NCBI GenBank assembly: GCA_021604725.1
Contig: BQJN01000001.1
Coordinates: forward strand, 1-64,000
Source of the DNA: Lysobacteraceae bacterium
GTDB taxonomy: Bacteria > Pseudomonadota > Gammaproteobacteria > Xanthomonadales > BQJN01
Direction: 5' to 3'
DNA length: 64,000 nucleotides
Numbering within the stretch: the stretch's first letter is position 1; every line of letters starts with the position of its first letter. The translations under genes were made by a program, and so were the position numbers. A model generated the notes under the pieces. The model ran no database searches and was not told where the DNA came from. It saw nothing but the letters and a program-made list of their open reading frames with translations. Positions 8,058-16,932 of this stretch are shown here, piece by piece.

Positions 8058-8405
8058 TCAAAAAGCGCCACTGATCCAATTGAGTTGGTCACAGTCGATG
8101 GCGACAACATCAAAACGCAGCGTTCGGTGGGCGTGCTGGCGCTCAGTCAGTAAAAAATGCTTCGCAGCACGCCGAATCCGTTGTTGTTTTGCTGGCGTGA
8201 CCGAACTTGCCGCATCGACTCTTGCGCCGTGGCCGCGTTTGCGTACCTCGACAAACACCAATGTGCCGTCGTGGAGCATGACGTGGTCGACTTCGCCACC
8301 GCGAGTTGAGTAATTGGAGACCAACAAGCTCAGCCCCTGTTTGAGCAAATAGTTGAGCGCTTGGTCCTCCCCTTGGCGCCCGATGAGCTGCCGCAGTGTT
8401 TTCAA
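8058..8405 (-). CDS. yraN: YraN family (UPF0102) endonuclease-like protein
   Basis: 115 residues with the restriction-endonuclease-like fold of YraN. GRQGEDQALNYLLKQG is the standard opening. The acidic core is GGEVDHVMLHDGTLVFVEVRKR, where the usual sequence is GGEIDLI...FVEVKTR; the catalytic-type E-D-E-V-K set is thus kept except that the lysine is replaced by arginine. It overlaps lpoA by four bases and sits in the conserved rsmI/lpoA-yraN neighbourhood. The function of the family is not settled. Confidence 0.9.
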   Translation of the reverse strand: MKTLRQLIGRQGEDQALNYLLKQGLSLLVSNYSTRGGEVDHVMLHDGTLVFVEVRKRGHGARVDAASSVTPAKQQRIRRAAKHFLLTERQHAHRTLRFDVVAIDCDQLNWISGAF

Positions 8406-10294
8406 GCGTCGTCCAGTCGTCTCGGTCGACCGCCGACAAACTGGGCGCAGCTCAAGCGCCGGCTCAGGCGCTGGTCATCGCCTATGCTCAGTTCGCCGGT
8501 CGCGCCATTGATGGCTCCATGTCGAGACAATAGCGCCAGCAGCGGGACCACGCGCATGGCATCACGACCCAGTGCGTAGAGGCGGGCGCTAGGTCCATCG
8601 GAACTTGCAAATGGATTGGACTCGATAGTCGCACGGTCGGCCAGCATCCACGGCGCATCGCAAAATACAATGCCGTCCATGTCGCGGTTGCTGTCAGGAT
8701 CCTGGATGCCTGAATAGACATTGGATGTGGCATATACCGGCAAATCCTGAGCGTTGTGAAACAGAAGTTGCGGTCGAACCAGGCGGGCCATGTCCGGCCG
8801 TGCAGCCAGGAAGACAAAGTCGGCGTCGGGCCTGATTTGCGGTTCGAATGCGACCGGCTGACGCAGGATCCGCTCAATATCACGATGTCGTTGTTCACTG
8901 CGATCCAAGCCCAGCAGGCGCCGCAGAGGTTGACTGAAGTCGTTTTCGGTTTCAGCCAGCGATGCGTCATAGACCACATGCCCGCCCAGCTTCTCAAATT
9001 GCTCCTTGAATGCCAGATACAAACGATCGCCCCACTCACCTGACGGTGCGATAACCAGTGCCCGCGTGTGACCATCGCTCCAGGCTCGGTCAGCGACGCT
9101 ACGCGCTTCCTGCTCTGGAGAAAGAGCAAACTGGTACAAGTTGATCGCCGACTCCGTGGCCTCGTTGAGGGCCAGTGTTGGAACGTCCAGCGAGCCGCTG
9201 GCAGCCAACTGCGCGACCTGCGTGCGCTCCAGCGGTCCAATAATGTGACTGGCCCCGGAGGCAACGGCCTGGCTATACAGATACTCAATGCCGATTGGGT
9301 CACTGCTGTCGACGAACTGCAGGGCCGGTCTTGGCGGAGCTATTTCATACCAGGATTGGATCAGACCGTCTTCAATCGCTTTGGCAGCGGAACTGAGCCG
9401 GCCGTTTTGCGGCAGCAGAACAACGATTTCCGTCACCGGGTCATTGACGGCGGCATAGCGCTCGATCATTTCGTCGAGTAATGCATTGTGGGCTGGGTGG
9501 TCGGGGTGCTGCCATCGCCACAATTGAAGGTAATCGTCGATGCTGTCGCCAGCGAGCAAACTGGGTGACAAGCCAGCCATTAGCTCCAGCCAGCCATTGA
9601 AACTGGCGCTGTTGCCCGACGAGCCCAGTGCCTCGCCGAGGTGTTGATCCGACAACGCTCCCAACGTGTCCATGAGCTCCGCCTGAACCGCGAGCGAGCG
9701 GGAAGGGTTCAAATCAATCAAGTCGGACATGGCGCGTGCCGCAGCAAGCGACTCATCATTGTTGAGGTAAACCTCAGCCTGCAGGCGCAGTGCTCTTTCC
9801 GCAACCCACTGCGGCAAACCGTTCAAGTTCAGTGTTAGATAGGCTTGGGCCTGTCGCCACTGCTTGTTGTCGCGGGCGATTTCAGCCAATACCAAGCCGA
9901 CCAGGTCGCGCTGTTGGTCATTTAGATCAAGCCCTGACAGTCGTCGTGCGATGGACTCTGCCTGTACTGCCTGGCCTGCAGCCAACAGCGCCTGAGTCGC
10001 ATATAACTGCATGTCAATGGCCGACCGGGGCCTGGCCTCAGCACGTTGCAACCAAAGCTCGGCGGCTTCGGCTGCCTGTCCATTGCTGATCATGGATGCG
10101 GTTTCCTGATGCCACAGGTCCAGCGGATCAGAGTCCGGTGTTGTTCTGGTTGGGGCGCTCCCGCAGCCTGCAATCGTCACGATTACCATGCATACTGCGA
10201 CTTTGGCAGCCAACTTTTTCAGGCCATGTGTAGCGATGCGGCGCAGTCCTGTCTTGCAAGGTTGGTGGGACAGATTTTTCGCATGATTTTTCAA
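8402..10294 (-). CDS. lpoA: Penicillin-binding protein activator LpoA (outer-membrane lipoprotein)
   Basis: About 630 residues. A lipobox TIAGC near residue 40-44 marks a lipoprotein. Residues 50-290 are helical TPR-like; the C-terminal 300 residues have a periplasmic-binding-protein fold (ITEIVVLLPQNGRLSSAAKAI, then ALVIAPSGEWGDRLYLAF and ADFVFLAARPDMARL). This is the LpoA architecture: an outer-membrane protein that reaches through the wall to activate PBP1a. The start is uncertain, because the longest frame begins with TTG at 10294 and the first in-frame ATG (10189) falls inside the signal peptide; a start between them is needed for the KKLAAK basic region. It is divergent from rsmI with a gap of 32 bp and overlaps yraN by four bases. 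Confidence 0.92.
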   Translation of the reverse strand: MKNHAKNLSHQPCKTGLRRIATHGLKKLAAKVAVCMVIVTIAGCGSAPTRTTPDSDPLDLWHQETASMISNGQAAEAAELWLQRAEARPRSAIDMQLYATQALLAAGQAVQAESIARRLSGLDLNDQQRDLVGLVLAEIARDNKQWRQAQAYLTLNLNGLPQWVAERALRLQAEVYLNNDESLAAARAMSDLIDLNPSRSLAVQAELMDTLGALSDQHLGEALGSSGNSASFNGWLELMAGLSPSLLAGDSIDDYLQLWRWQHPDHPAHNALLDEMIERYAAVNDPVTEIVVLLPQNGRLSSAAKAIEDGLIQSWYEIAPPRPALQFVDSSDPIGIEYLYSQAVASGASHIIGPLERTQVAQLAASGSLDVPTLALNEATESAINLYQFALSPEQEARSVADRAWSDGHTRALVIAPSGEWGDRLYLAFKEQFEKLGGHVVYDASLAETENDFSQPLRRLLGLDRSEQRHRDIERILRQPVAFEPQIRPDADFVFLAARPDMARLVRPQLLFHNAQDLPVYATSNVYSGIQDPDSNRDMDGIVFCDAPWMLADRATIESNPFASSDGPSARLYALGRDAMRVVPLLALLSRHGAINGATGELSIGDDQRLSRRLSCAQFVGGRPRRLDDA

Positions 10295-10326
10295 CTGGCA
10301 GGCCCTCGTCGGGATAGATCTTTCCT

Positions 10327-11166
10327 ATGGCATCGATACTCTACGTTGTTGCGACCCCAATCGGCAATCTTGATGACTTGAGTGAGCGGGCAAGGGCCAC
10401 GCTGGACTCAGTGTCAATGATTGCTGCAGAGGACACGCGTCACTCCGGTAGACTGCTGAAAACGATCAATGTTTCCACGCCGTTGCTTGCATTGCACGAT
10501 CACAACGAGCAACGCGCCACCGCTGGGCTTTTAGAACGACTATTGGCGGGCGAGGATGTGGCTTTGATCTCCGACGCTGGGACACCGTTGATCAGTGATC
10601 CTGGCTACCGGCTGATATCGGCCGCACATGACGCCGGAATCGAAGTGCGGGCAGTTCCAGGCCCATGTGCCGCGATTGCGGCGTTGTCGATTGCCGGCCT
10701 GGCTACTGACAAGTTCCTGTTCGTAGGCTTCCTGCCTGCCAAGGCAGCGGCACGACGCAAGGAGCTTGAGGGCCTGTCAGGCAATAGTGCCACGCTGGTG
10801 TTCTACGAATCTGGCCGTCGCATCGAGGCTCTGATGGCCGATGCTGAAGCCGCATTGGGGGGCGATCGATTGGCCTGCGTTGCCAGGGAGTTGACCAAGC
10901 TGCATGAGCAGGCCTTTCGTGGTGATGTTGCCGAGGTAAGAGCGTGGTTGGCGGCTGACCCCAATCATCTGCGAGGTGAGTTTGTAGTCATGATTTCGGG
11001 GGCTCCAAACCAGGGCCGCGCTGCAACCATCGACCTCGATACTCTGTTGCGAGAACTGGCCCGAGAGGTGCCGGCCTCAGCTGCGGCGAGGATTGCAGCG
11101 CGCATCACCGGACGGCGCAAGGCGGAGTGTTATCAACGCTTGATGGAGCTGATCCCCCCGAAATAA
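10327..11166 (+). CDS. rsmI: 16S rRNA (cytidine(1402)-2'-O)-methyltransferase
   Basis: 279 residues. RsmI methylates the 2'-OH of C1402 in the decoding centre of 16S rRNA, partnering RsmH (also in this window), which methylates N4 of the same base. The tetrapyrrole-methylase-type fold is clear: LYVVATPIGNLDDLSERA at the start, AEDTRHSGRLL near residue 35, ISDAGTPLISDPGYRLI near residue 80, and VPGPCAAIAALSIAG near 107. Divergent from lpoA, as in E. coli and relatives. The C-terminal tail contains the small helical extension typical of the family. Confidence 0.96.
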   Translation: MASILYVVATPIGNLDDLSERARATLDSVSMIAAEDTRHSGRLLKTINVSTPLLALHDHNEQRATAGLLERLLAGEDVALISDAGTPLISDPGYRLISAAHDAGIEVRAVPGPCAAIAALSIAGLATDKFLFVGFLPAKAAARRKELEGLSGNSATLVFYESGRRIEALMADAEAALGGDRLACVARELTKLHEQAFRGDVAEVRAWLAADPNHLRGEFVVMISGAPNQGRAATIDLDTLLRELAREVPASAAARIAARITGRRKAECYQRLMELIPPK

Positions 11167-11200
11167 ATGCCACCAATCGCAGCACGGGCAAAAAGGTCGC

Positions 11201-11230
11201 TTGTAATCAAGCCCCTGGTCCGCGCACAAT
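11201..11230 (+). promoter_or_regulatory. Candidate sigma-70 promoter of rnpB
   Basis: TTGTAA (11201-11206) and CACAAT (11225-11230) with an 18-bp spacer, 8-10 bp before the expected 5' end of RNase P RNA. Confidence 0.5.
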
Positions 11231-11238
11231 GCGACCCG

Positions 11239-11600
<362 letters not shown>

Positions 11601-11615
11601 TTCTCGTTTATACAG

Positions 11616-14600
11616 TCAATAGTCCGGGTTGTCGTCTCGCATGACGTAGACGATGCCAGCGCGCTTGTCGTTGCTCTCTCGTTGTTCGGCACCGGCAAAC
11701 ACTCGTGGGCCGGTAGTGGCCAAGGAAACACCAAGACGTTCCCCTTTTTGTGGTGTTGGCATTTGCCGCAGCCAACGCTCGGCCCATTGCTCACCAATCA
11801 ATTGAAACGACAATACTGCGCCTGCATTGGGCTTGTTTGCATCGTGGAATGGTGCGCCGACCACGATGTTGTTGTCGGAAATCGCAACAGCAAAGCCAAG
11901 TTTGTCGCCAGCATTGAGTTGCGCGCTCGACAATTCGCCGTGGTCACTCCACACACCATCGACCTGTTTGAAGACGAATGCTGCGCCATTGTTGCTGACC
12001 ATATTGACGTTTCGCAACGGCGCACCCACTGCCGCAATGTCAGCGTTGATCGCTACAGCGGCACCGAACTCGTCGCCAGCTCGAATCGATGGTGCCGTCA
12101 GCTTGGCAACCTGACTCCAGGCGCCACCGTCAAAGGTGAAAACATAGGCAGCACCAGAGTTCGACTTGCCGTCGTCATCGAGCAGTGGTGCGCCAATGAT
12201 CACATTATCGCCATCAACAGCGATGGTCGAGCCAAACCGATCACCATGGCCCGGATCACCATGAAAAAGCACGTCACTAAAACTTGATTCGCCGTCTGGT
12301 GTCAGATCGTATACAAAGGCAGCGCCAGTGTTGCGCGAACCGCTCTTGTGCCGCCTTGCGCCGACGATCAGCTGTCTACCAGTGCACCCGACTGCAATTC
12401 CAAACTCGGTGCCCATTTGTTGGTCGGGGTTGTATATTTGGTCAGTTAGCTCCCAGTGCTCCACGTCCTTTTTGTACACGTATGCACCGCCATCCTTGTT
12501 GGCTTCGCCAGGGCTGCCCACGATGGCGATGGTCTGATCAGGACAAAGCGCCACGGACGTGCCAAAGCGCATCGCTGTCTCCGGTTGCGGGGGCAGCAAC
12601 CGTTCGGTCTGGTTCCACGTTCCGAACACAGATCGGACGTGTACGTAGGCGGCGCCGGAGCGGACACCGTTGACCTTGCTGAACCAGGCACCAGATATTG
12701 CTGTATTGGGTCCTACAGCGATAGCGTTGCCGCTGCGGTCACCGCGACTGGCCTGCTCTCCAAGCACGGTTCCTTCGCCATCCAGTTCGGTCATTTGCCA
12801 GACGCCCCTGCCGTAGGTCGCGAAGCGTGCCGCGTTCAGTTCTGCAACCCATTCGACGCTGGTGTAGTTCTGATCCGGTGCTGCGCTCTGGCGAATGTCG
12901 TACCATCGTTCGTTGTCGAGGTCATAGGCGAATGGCCCCAGGTCAGTGGCTGCCAGTAGCAGTGTCCCATCGTGCGAAAAAGCCAGGTCAGAGACCAGGG
13001 TATCGGGCAGACCCTCCGTCATGGGGTGTAGAGTCTGTCCGTGGTTGAGACTCTCGTATACCCCTGGTGCGGAATACCCGGAGCCACTGACCAATAAGCG
13101 TTGTTGATCAAAGGGGTCGACTACGATCTTTGTGGGGAAAAAGTAGTCGCCTTGTGGGAACGTCGACTGGCTCCAGGAAAGTCCGCCATCTTCGCTGACA
13201 AACAAAGCATTGTCATTGCTGACGAAGAGGTGGTTGGCGTGATGCGGGTCGGTTGCGATAGAGGTGATGGCTGATCCAAAGTCGTGGTTGAAGCTCGTCG
13301 CGCTAATACCGCTGTTGGCTTGCCAGGACAGCTGGTGAATAAAGTGCTGACCATTGAAGCCGCCGCCGCCCAACCACGCCTTTGTCGGATCGGTGGCATG
13401 GACCACCAGGGGAGCCAAAAACAGCGCGCCTGAAAAGTCGTAGTCCCAGCGGCTGAGTTCCATGGGCGTTGCGGCGGCTGCCGCAGAGTAGTGCGCAAAG
13501 TTGACATATACGCTCCACAATGATTGACCGCCGTCCCCGGATGCCAACGAGCTGTAGTCCCCGGCGATAATCTGCTCAAACCAGGGGCTTTCGGTGGCTG
13601 ACAAAGTACGTTGCAAACCCTGGTCTTGCGCGCCGACGAACAAAATTTCGGTGTCGTACGACGCGCTGAGCGTGTCGTAATATTGGCTAACGTTGAGGCT
13701 GGTCAGTGAGATGTTTTCGACCGCAGATACCAACGGGTCGCTGGTATACAATCCGCCATCGGTTCCGATCAACAGGATTTCTTCGCCGCTGCTGGTCAAC
13801 ACGGGCGAAAAGTCCGGGATATCGGCGTGCAAGCGGTCAGCCGGCCGGCTGTAGTACTCGTACCATTCCGAGATGAGCTGCCAACTTAAACCGCCGTCGA
13901 GGCTAACATGGCCGTTGATGCCGCCGACGTAGACAATGTCCGGATTTTGAATGGATGCAGCGAAGCTGTTGTGCATGAAGGGCGGTTCGGGCACTTCGCC
14001 GCGATAATCGAAAGATAGGCCGCCATTGGTGCTTCGGTACACCGCCTTGTTGCCATCGGTGATGATTAAGGCGTACAAATAATCACTGCCGCCGCTGAGC
14101 GAAAGGAAGTGTATTAGGTCGTTGCCTAGACTTTGGTCTACCTCAGACAGCAGAGTCAGGCCCGATGCGGAAACAGAAAACAGTTGGTGGTCAATCAGTG
14201 CATATGCGGTGCTCGCTTCGGCGGGCGAGAAAAGAGTTGCAAGGTGGCCGGCAGTGGTGTCCACCAACTCAAAAGTCAGTCCGGCATTAACGGAGCGGTA
14301 TACATCCATGTACTCGACATTCGGCCCCGGGTCCCAGCGACGGACCACTCGATAAAGTTCGTCGCTGTCGTGGTCTGTGCTGACCAGGCTCATATGAATT
14401 TGATAAGGGCTGGATTGGCTCGCCCCCGCAATCCAGGTCACGCCAGCGTCGTCGCTGTATTGGGTGTCGGCGCCTAGAGCGGGTCCCGCTCTGATCAAAC
14501 GCCGCTGCCCATTGGTCATCGCAAATGCGATGTCGTCCTGTCGATGCAGTCGGTGGCTGTCGCTGACCACGGACCAGGCAACGCCTTCTAAAGGCCTGGT

Positions 14601-14972
14601 CCATAACTGACCGCCATCGGCAAGTGCCCAGACTGTATTGTCCACAGGGTCCAGTTTGGCCAAGACCACACGCCCGGCTTGATTGGTGCTCCCCAGCTCC
14701 TGCCAAACACCGTCGCGACCATTGGATAACAAAGCCGCAGCTTTAACATGGGGAAGGGGTGTCTTCTTTTTGTTCAGTAGTGCGCGATAATTGGCGTCTT
14801 GTTGCCGCCAGTCCACGTCCGGTGCGGCTCGGTGGCGTTGTTCGATCCAGGCTTGTCTTAATTCGCTGGTGGTGGGGCGCGGCTGCCACATGCCGGCGTC
14901 GCCGGCTGGGCCAGTCACGCAAATGAGCAGCAGCGCTAGCACACTCGTTTGCCATCGAAACGTCAAATTCAT
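11616..14972 (-). CDS. Large exported double beta-propeller protein (BNR/sortilin-like plus FG-GAP repeats)
   Basis: 1118 residues with a signal peptide (VLALLLICVTGPAGDAG, cleavage near residue 27). Residues 90-730 resemble VPS10/sialidase-type propellers with recurring Asp-box sequences: YSDDAGVTW, YRSVNAGLTF, YRSTNGGLSF, VSLDGGLSW, VSEDGGLSW. Residues 740-1110 hold about seven FG-GAP-type repeats, each with the pattern GDxFGxxVAxxGDxxxVGAPxxDxxxxxxGAAYVF (for example ADGDNVIIGAP preceded by GDRFGSTIA). No catalytic domain, transmembrane anchor or sorting tail is visible; the protein ends RDDNPDY. It is probably secreted or surface-bound and may mediate binding. It stands alone between rnpB and mraZ. 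Function unknown. Confidence 0.8.
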   Translation of the reverse strand: MNLTFRWQTSVLALLLICVTGPAGDAGMWQPRPTTSELRQAWIEQRHRAAPDVDWRQQDANYRALLNKKKTPLPHVKAAALLSNGRDGVWQELGSTNQAGRVVLAKLDPVDNTVWALADGGQLWTRPLEGVAWSVVSDSHRLHRQDDIAFAMTNGQRRLIRAGPALGADTQYSDDAGVTWIAGASQSSPYQIHMSLVSTDHDSDELYRVVRRWDPGPNVEYMDVYRSVNAGLTFELVDTTAGHLATLFSPAEASTAYALIDHQLFSVSASGLTLLSEVDQSLGNDLIHFLSLSGGSDYLYALIITDGNKAVYRSTNGGLSFDYRGEVPEPPFMHNSFAASIQNPDIVYVGGINGHVSLDGGLSWQLISEWYEYYSRPADRLHADIPDFSPVLTSSGEEILLIGTDGGLYTSDPLVSAVENISLTSLNVSQYYDTLSASYDTEILFVGAQDQGLQRTLSATESPWFEQIIAGDYSSLASGDGGQSLWSVYVNFAHYSAAAAATPMELSRWDYDFSGALFLAPLVVHATDPTKAWLGGGGFNGQHFIHQLSWQANSGISATSFNHDFGSAITSIATDPHHANHLFVSNDNALFVSEDGGLSWSQSTFPQGDYFFPTKIVVDPFDQQRLLVSGSGYSAPGVYESLNHGQTLHPMTEGLPDTLVSDLAFSHDGTLLLAATDLGPFAYDLDNERWYDIRQSAAPDQNYTSVEWVAELNAARFATYGRGVWQMTELDGEGTVLGEQASRGDRSGNAIAVGPNTAISGAWFSKVNGVRSGAAYVHVRSVFGTWNQTERLLPPQPETAMRFGTSVALCPDQTIAIVGSPGEANKDGGAYVYKKDVEHWELTDQIYNPDQQMGTEFGIAVGCTGRQLIVGARRHKSGSRNTGAAFVYDLTPDGESSFSDVLFHGDPGHGDRFGSTIAVDGDNVIIGAPLLDDDGKSNSGAAYVFTFDGGAWSQVAKLTAPSIRAGDEFGAAVAINADIAAVGAPLRNVNMVSNNGAAFVFKQVDGVWSDHGELSSAQLNAGDKLGFAVAISDNNIVVGAPFHDANKPNAGAVLSFQLIGEQWAERWLRQMPTPQKGERLGVSLATTGPRVFAGAEQRESNDKRAGIVYVMRDDNPDY

Positions 14973-15113
14973 AAGCAGCCTCCATCCCCTGCCCGGGACA
15001 TAGGTGCTTTAACGATGTGATCGCTCGTGTGTTAGTCGACGGCGGTCTGGGCGTCCCGACTTGGCAGGGTTCACATATTAGCACGAAAGTCGCGTCCAAT
15101 CGCCCGTATATCC

Positions 15114-15142
15114 TTGACAGTGCTTGTTTTTCCCTCTATCGT
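15114..15142 (+). promoter_or_regulatory. Sigma-70 promoter of the dcw cluster
   Basis: TTGACA (15114-15119), 17-bp spacer, TATCGT (15137-15142). The -35 box is perfect. Transcription would start at about 15149-15150, at the first MraZ box. Confidence 0.75.
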
Positions 15143-15150
15143 CGCCCAGG

Positions 15151-15174
15151 TGGGAAATTGTGGGAAATAGTGGC
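15151..15174 (+). promoter_or_regulatory. MraZ operator (three TGG(G) repeats at 10-bp spacing)
   Basis: TGGGAAATTG, TGGGAAATAG, TGGCATACAG follow in a row, starting at 15151, 15161 and 15171. MraZ is known to bind TGGGN repeats spaced by five bases upstream of its own gene, and this array fits exactly. It lies between the predicted transcription start and the mraZ start codon, so MraZ bound here would block its own operon. The third box is imperfect (TGGC). Confidence 0.85.
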
Positions 15175-15179
15175 ATACA

Positions 15180-15629
15180 GTGTTCTTCGGCGAGACGGCA
15201 ATCAACCTCGATGCAAAAGGGCGCATGGCGATACCAGCGCGCTATCGGGAGGATGTGGCCGAAGCGTGCGCCGACAAGTTGGTGCTTACCTACAACGCCT
15301 TCGAGAACAATTCGCTGTGGATGTACCCGCTACCAGAATGGCAGCGCGTGCAAGAGCAGGTGATGGGCTTGAGTACGTTCGACCCCAGTCACCGCATGTT
15401 GCAGCGGCGCCTGGTGGGTAGTGCAGCGCATGTGCAGCCAGACGGCAGCGGTCGGCTTTTGTTGCCGGCAACGTTGCGCCAAGTGGCCAACCTTGAGCGC
15501 GGTGTCGTGCTAATGGGGTTGGGGAACAAATTTGAAATATGGAATGAAGACATTCTGAATCGGACACGGCATGAACACCCGCTGTCCGAAGCTGAACCGT
15601 CGCAGGAGATGGTGCGGCTGGTGTTGTGA
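15180..15629 (+). CDS. mraZ: Transcriptional regulator MraZ
   Basis: 149 residues, normal length. Two SpoVT/AbrB-like halves are visible: residues 1-60 (FGETAINLDAKGRMAIPARYR) and residues 75-145 (GSAAHVQPDGSGRLLLPATLR, then NKFEIWNEDI). MraZ forms ring-shaped oligomers that bind the operator just upstream and repress the dcw operon. Start is GTG at 15180, which aligns with the usual MFRG opening. The ribosome binding site is poor: the nearest purine run (GGGAAA) is about 12 bases away and belongs to a MraZ box. Confidence 0.96.
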   Translation: MFFGETAINLDAKGRMAIPARYREDVAEACADKLVLTYNAFENNSLWMYPLPEWQRVQEQVMGLSTFDPSHRMLQRRLVGSAAHVQPDGSGRLLLPATLRQVANLERGVVLMGLGNKFEIWNEDILNRTRHEHPLSEAEPSQEMVRLVL

Positions 15630-15751
15630 ACGGGTTGGCGACAAGGCGAACCAGGCAGAGTCGGTTGCGCCACCCACAACACTGGACGGAAGCATCACAG
15701 GCGCCGGGCCTTCAGGGTCGGCGCCTTGGTCTATGGGTTATTGACAGGCAA

Positions 15752-16672
15752 ATGACGCAATTGCAGCACAATCCGGTCATGTTGGGACCCGCCATTGATG
15801 GCCTGGCCGTGCATACTGACGGTCGCTATCTGGATGGGACCTTTGGCCGCGGTGGGCACAGTGCAGCCATTCTCGAGCGGCTCGGCACAGACGGGCAGCT
15901 GTTGGCCATTGATCGTGACCCTGAAGCGGTCGCGGTGGCGCGCAAGCGCATGGCTGGTGATCAGCGGTTCTCAATCACTCATGGCAATTTTTCCGATCTG
16001 GCCTCTGTTGCTGCGTCTGCTTCCCTCGACGGTATTTTGCTTGACCTGGGTGTGTCGTCGCCGCAACTGGATGACGCCAGTCGAGGCTTTAGTTTCATGC
16101 GAGACGGTCCGTTGGACATGAGAATGGATCCAAGCAGTGGCGTACCGGCTTCGCAGTTTGTTAACACCGCCGAACCGCGAGACATCGCCTGGGTGCTGAA
16201 GCGCTATGGTGAAGAGAAACGTGCTTCGGCGATTGCGCGAGCGATCGTCGCCCAGCGTGAAGATCAGCCATTTACCAGAACCTCAGAACTGGCCGAGTTG
16301 ATCGAAAAGACACTGGGTCGCCGCCAGCCCGGCAAACATCCTGCCACTCGCTCCTTTCAGGCATTGCGCATCTATATCAATGATGAACTGGGTGCCTTGG
16401 AAGCTGCGCTTCAGGCGGCTGCCGAATGCCTGAAGCCTGGTGGGCGACTGGTCATTATTAGCTTTCACTCACTTGAAGACCGAGTGGTCAAGCGTGCATT
16501 GCGCGGAGATATTTCAAGTCAGCGCCATTCGCGTCGCTTGCCTCCGGCCGTGAGCGAGCAAAGAGTTTTCAGGCCACTGGGGAAGCCGGTGCGGGGCGAC
16601 GATCGCGAGATACAGCTCAACCCACGTGCCAGAAGTGCCATCTTGCGGGTCGGTGAGAGGGTGGCGGCATGA
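15752..16672 (+). CDS. rsmH: 16S rRNA (cytosine(1402)-N4)-methyltransferase
   Basis: 306 residues. RsmH (MraW) methylates N4 of C1402 in 16S rRNA using S-adenosylmethionine. Motifs: HNPVML at the start, YLDGTFGRGGHSAAIL for SAM binding near residue 27, LLAIDRDPEAV near 50, DGILLDLGVSSPQLDDASRGFS near 93, and GGRLVIISFHSLEDRVVKR near 230. I start the gene at ATG 15752 (MTQLQHNPVML) because it fits the family; the frame stays open back to 15626 but those residues look non-coding. It overlaps ftsL by four bases. Confidence 0.95.
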   Translation: MTQLQHNPVMLGPAIDGLAVHTDGRYLDGTFGRGGHSAAILERLGTDGQLLAIDRDPEAVAVARKRMAGDQRFSITHGNFSDLASVAASASLDGILLDLGVSSPQLDDASRGFSFMRDGPLDMRMDPSSGVPASQFVNTAEPRDIAWVLKRYGEEKRASAIARAIVAQREDQPFTRTSELAELIEKTLGRRQPGKHPATRSFQALRIYINDELGALEAALQAAAECLKPGGRLVIISFHSLEDRVVKRALRGDISSQRHSRRLPPAVSEQRVFRPLGKPVRGDDREIQLNPRARSAILRVGERVAA

Positions 16673-16932
16673 TGCAACGATTGGGCTTTGCTGTTCTGGT
16701 CGTCGCTGTCGTAATCAGCGCCGTCGCCGTTGTTGTCATCCGTCACGACAACAGGGTCGGCTTTTCGCGGCTGGTTGAACTGCATTCCCAGCGCGACGCG
16801 CTGGCGACCGAATGGGGCCGCTTGCAGCTGGAGCGGGCAACGCTGGCCGGCAGCGCGCGTGTCGATCGCATCGCACGCGAATCAATGGGCTTGAGAATGC
16901 CGCAAACAATTCAGGTGCTTGGTGATGGCTAA
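16669..16932 (+). CDS. ftsL: Cell division protein FtsL
   Basis: 87 residues, bitopic. A membrane helix (LGFAVLVVAVVISAVAVVVI, residues 5-24) is followed by a periplasmic coiled-coil segment (SRLVELHSQRDALATEWGRLQLE) and the conserved end RVDRIARESMGLRMP. FtsL forms a trimer with FtsQ and FtsB and helps activate FtsWI. It has almost no cytoplasmic tail. The position between rsmH and ftsI and the overlapping reading frames (4 bp with rsmH, 8 bp with ftsI) support the assignment, since sequence similarity in this family is weak. Confidence 0.93.
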   Translation: MMQRLGFAVLVVAVVISAVAVVVIRHDNRVGFSRLVELHSQRDALATEWGRLQLERATLAGSARVDRIARESMGLRMPQTIQVLGDG

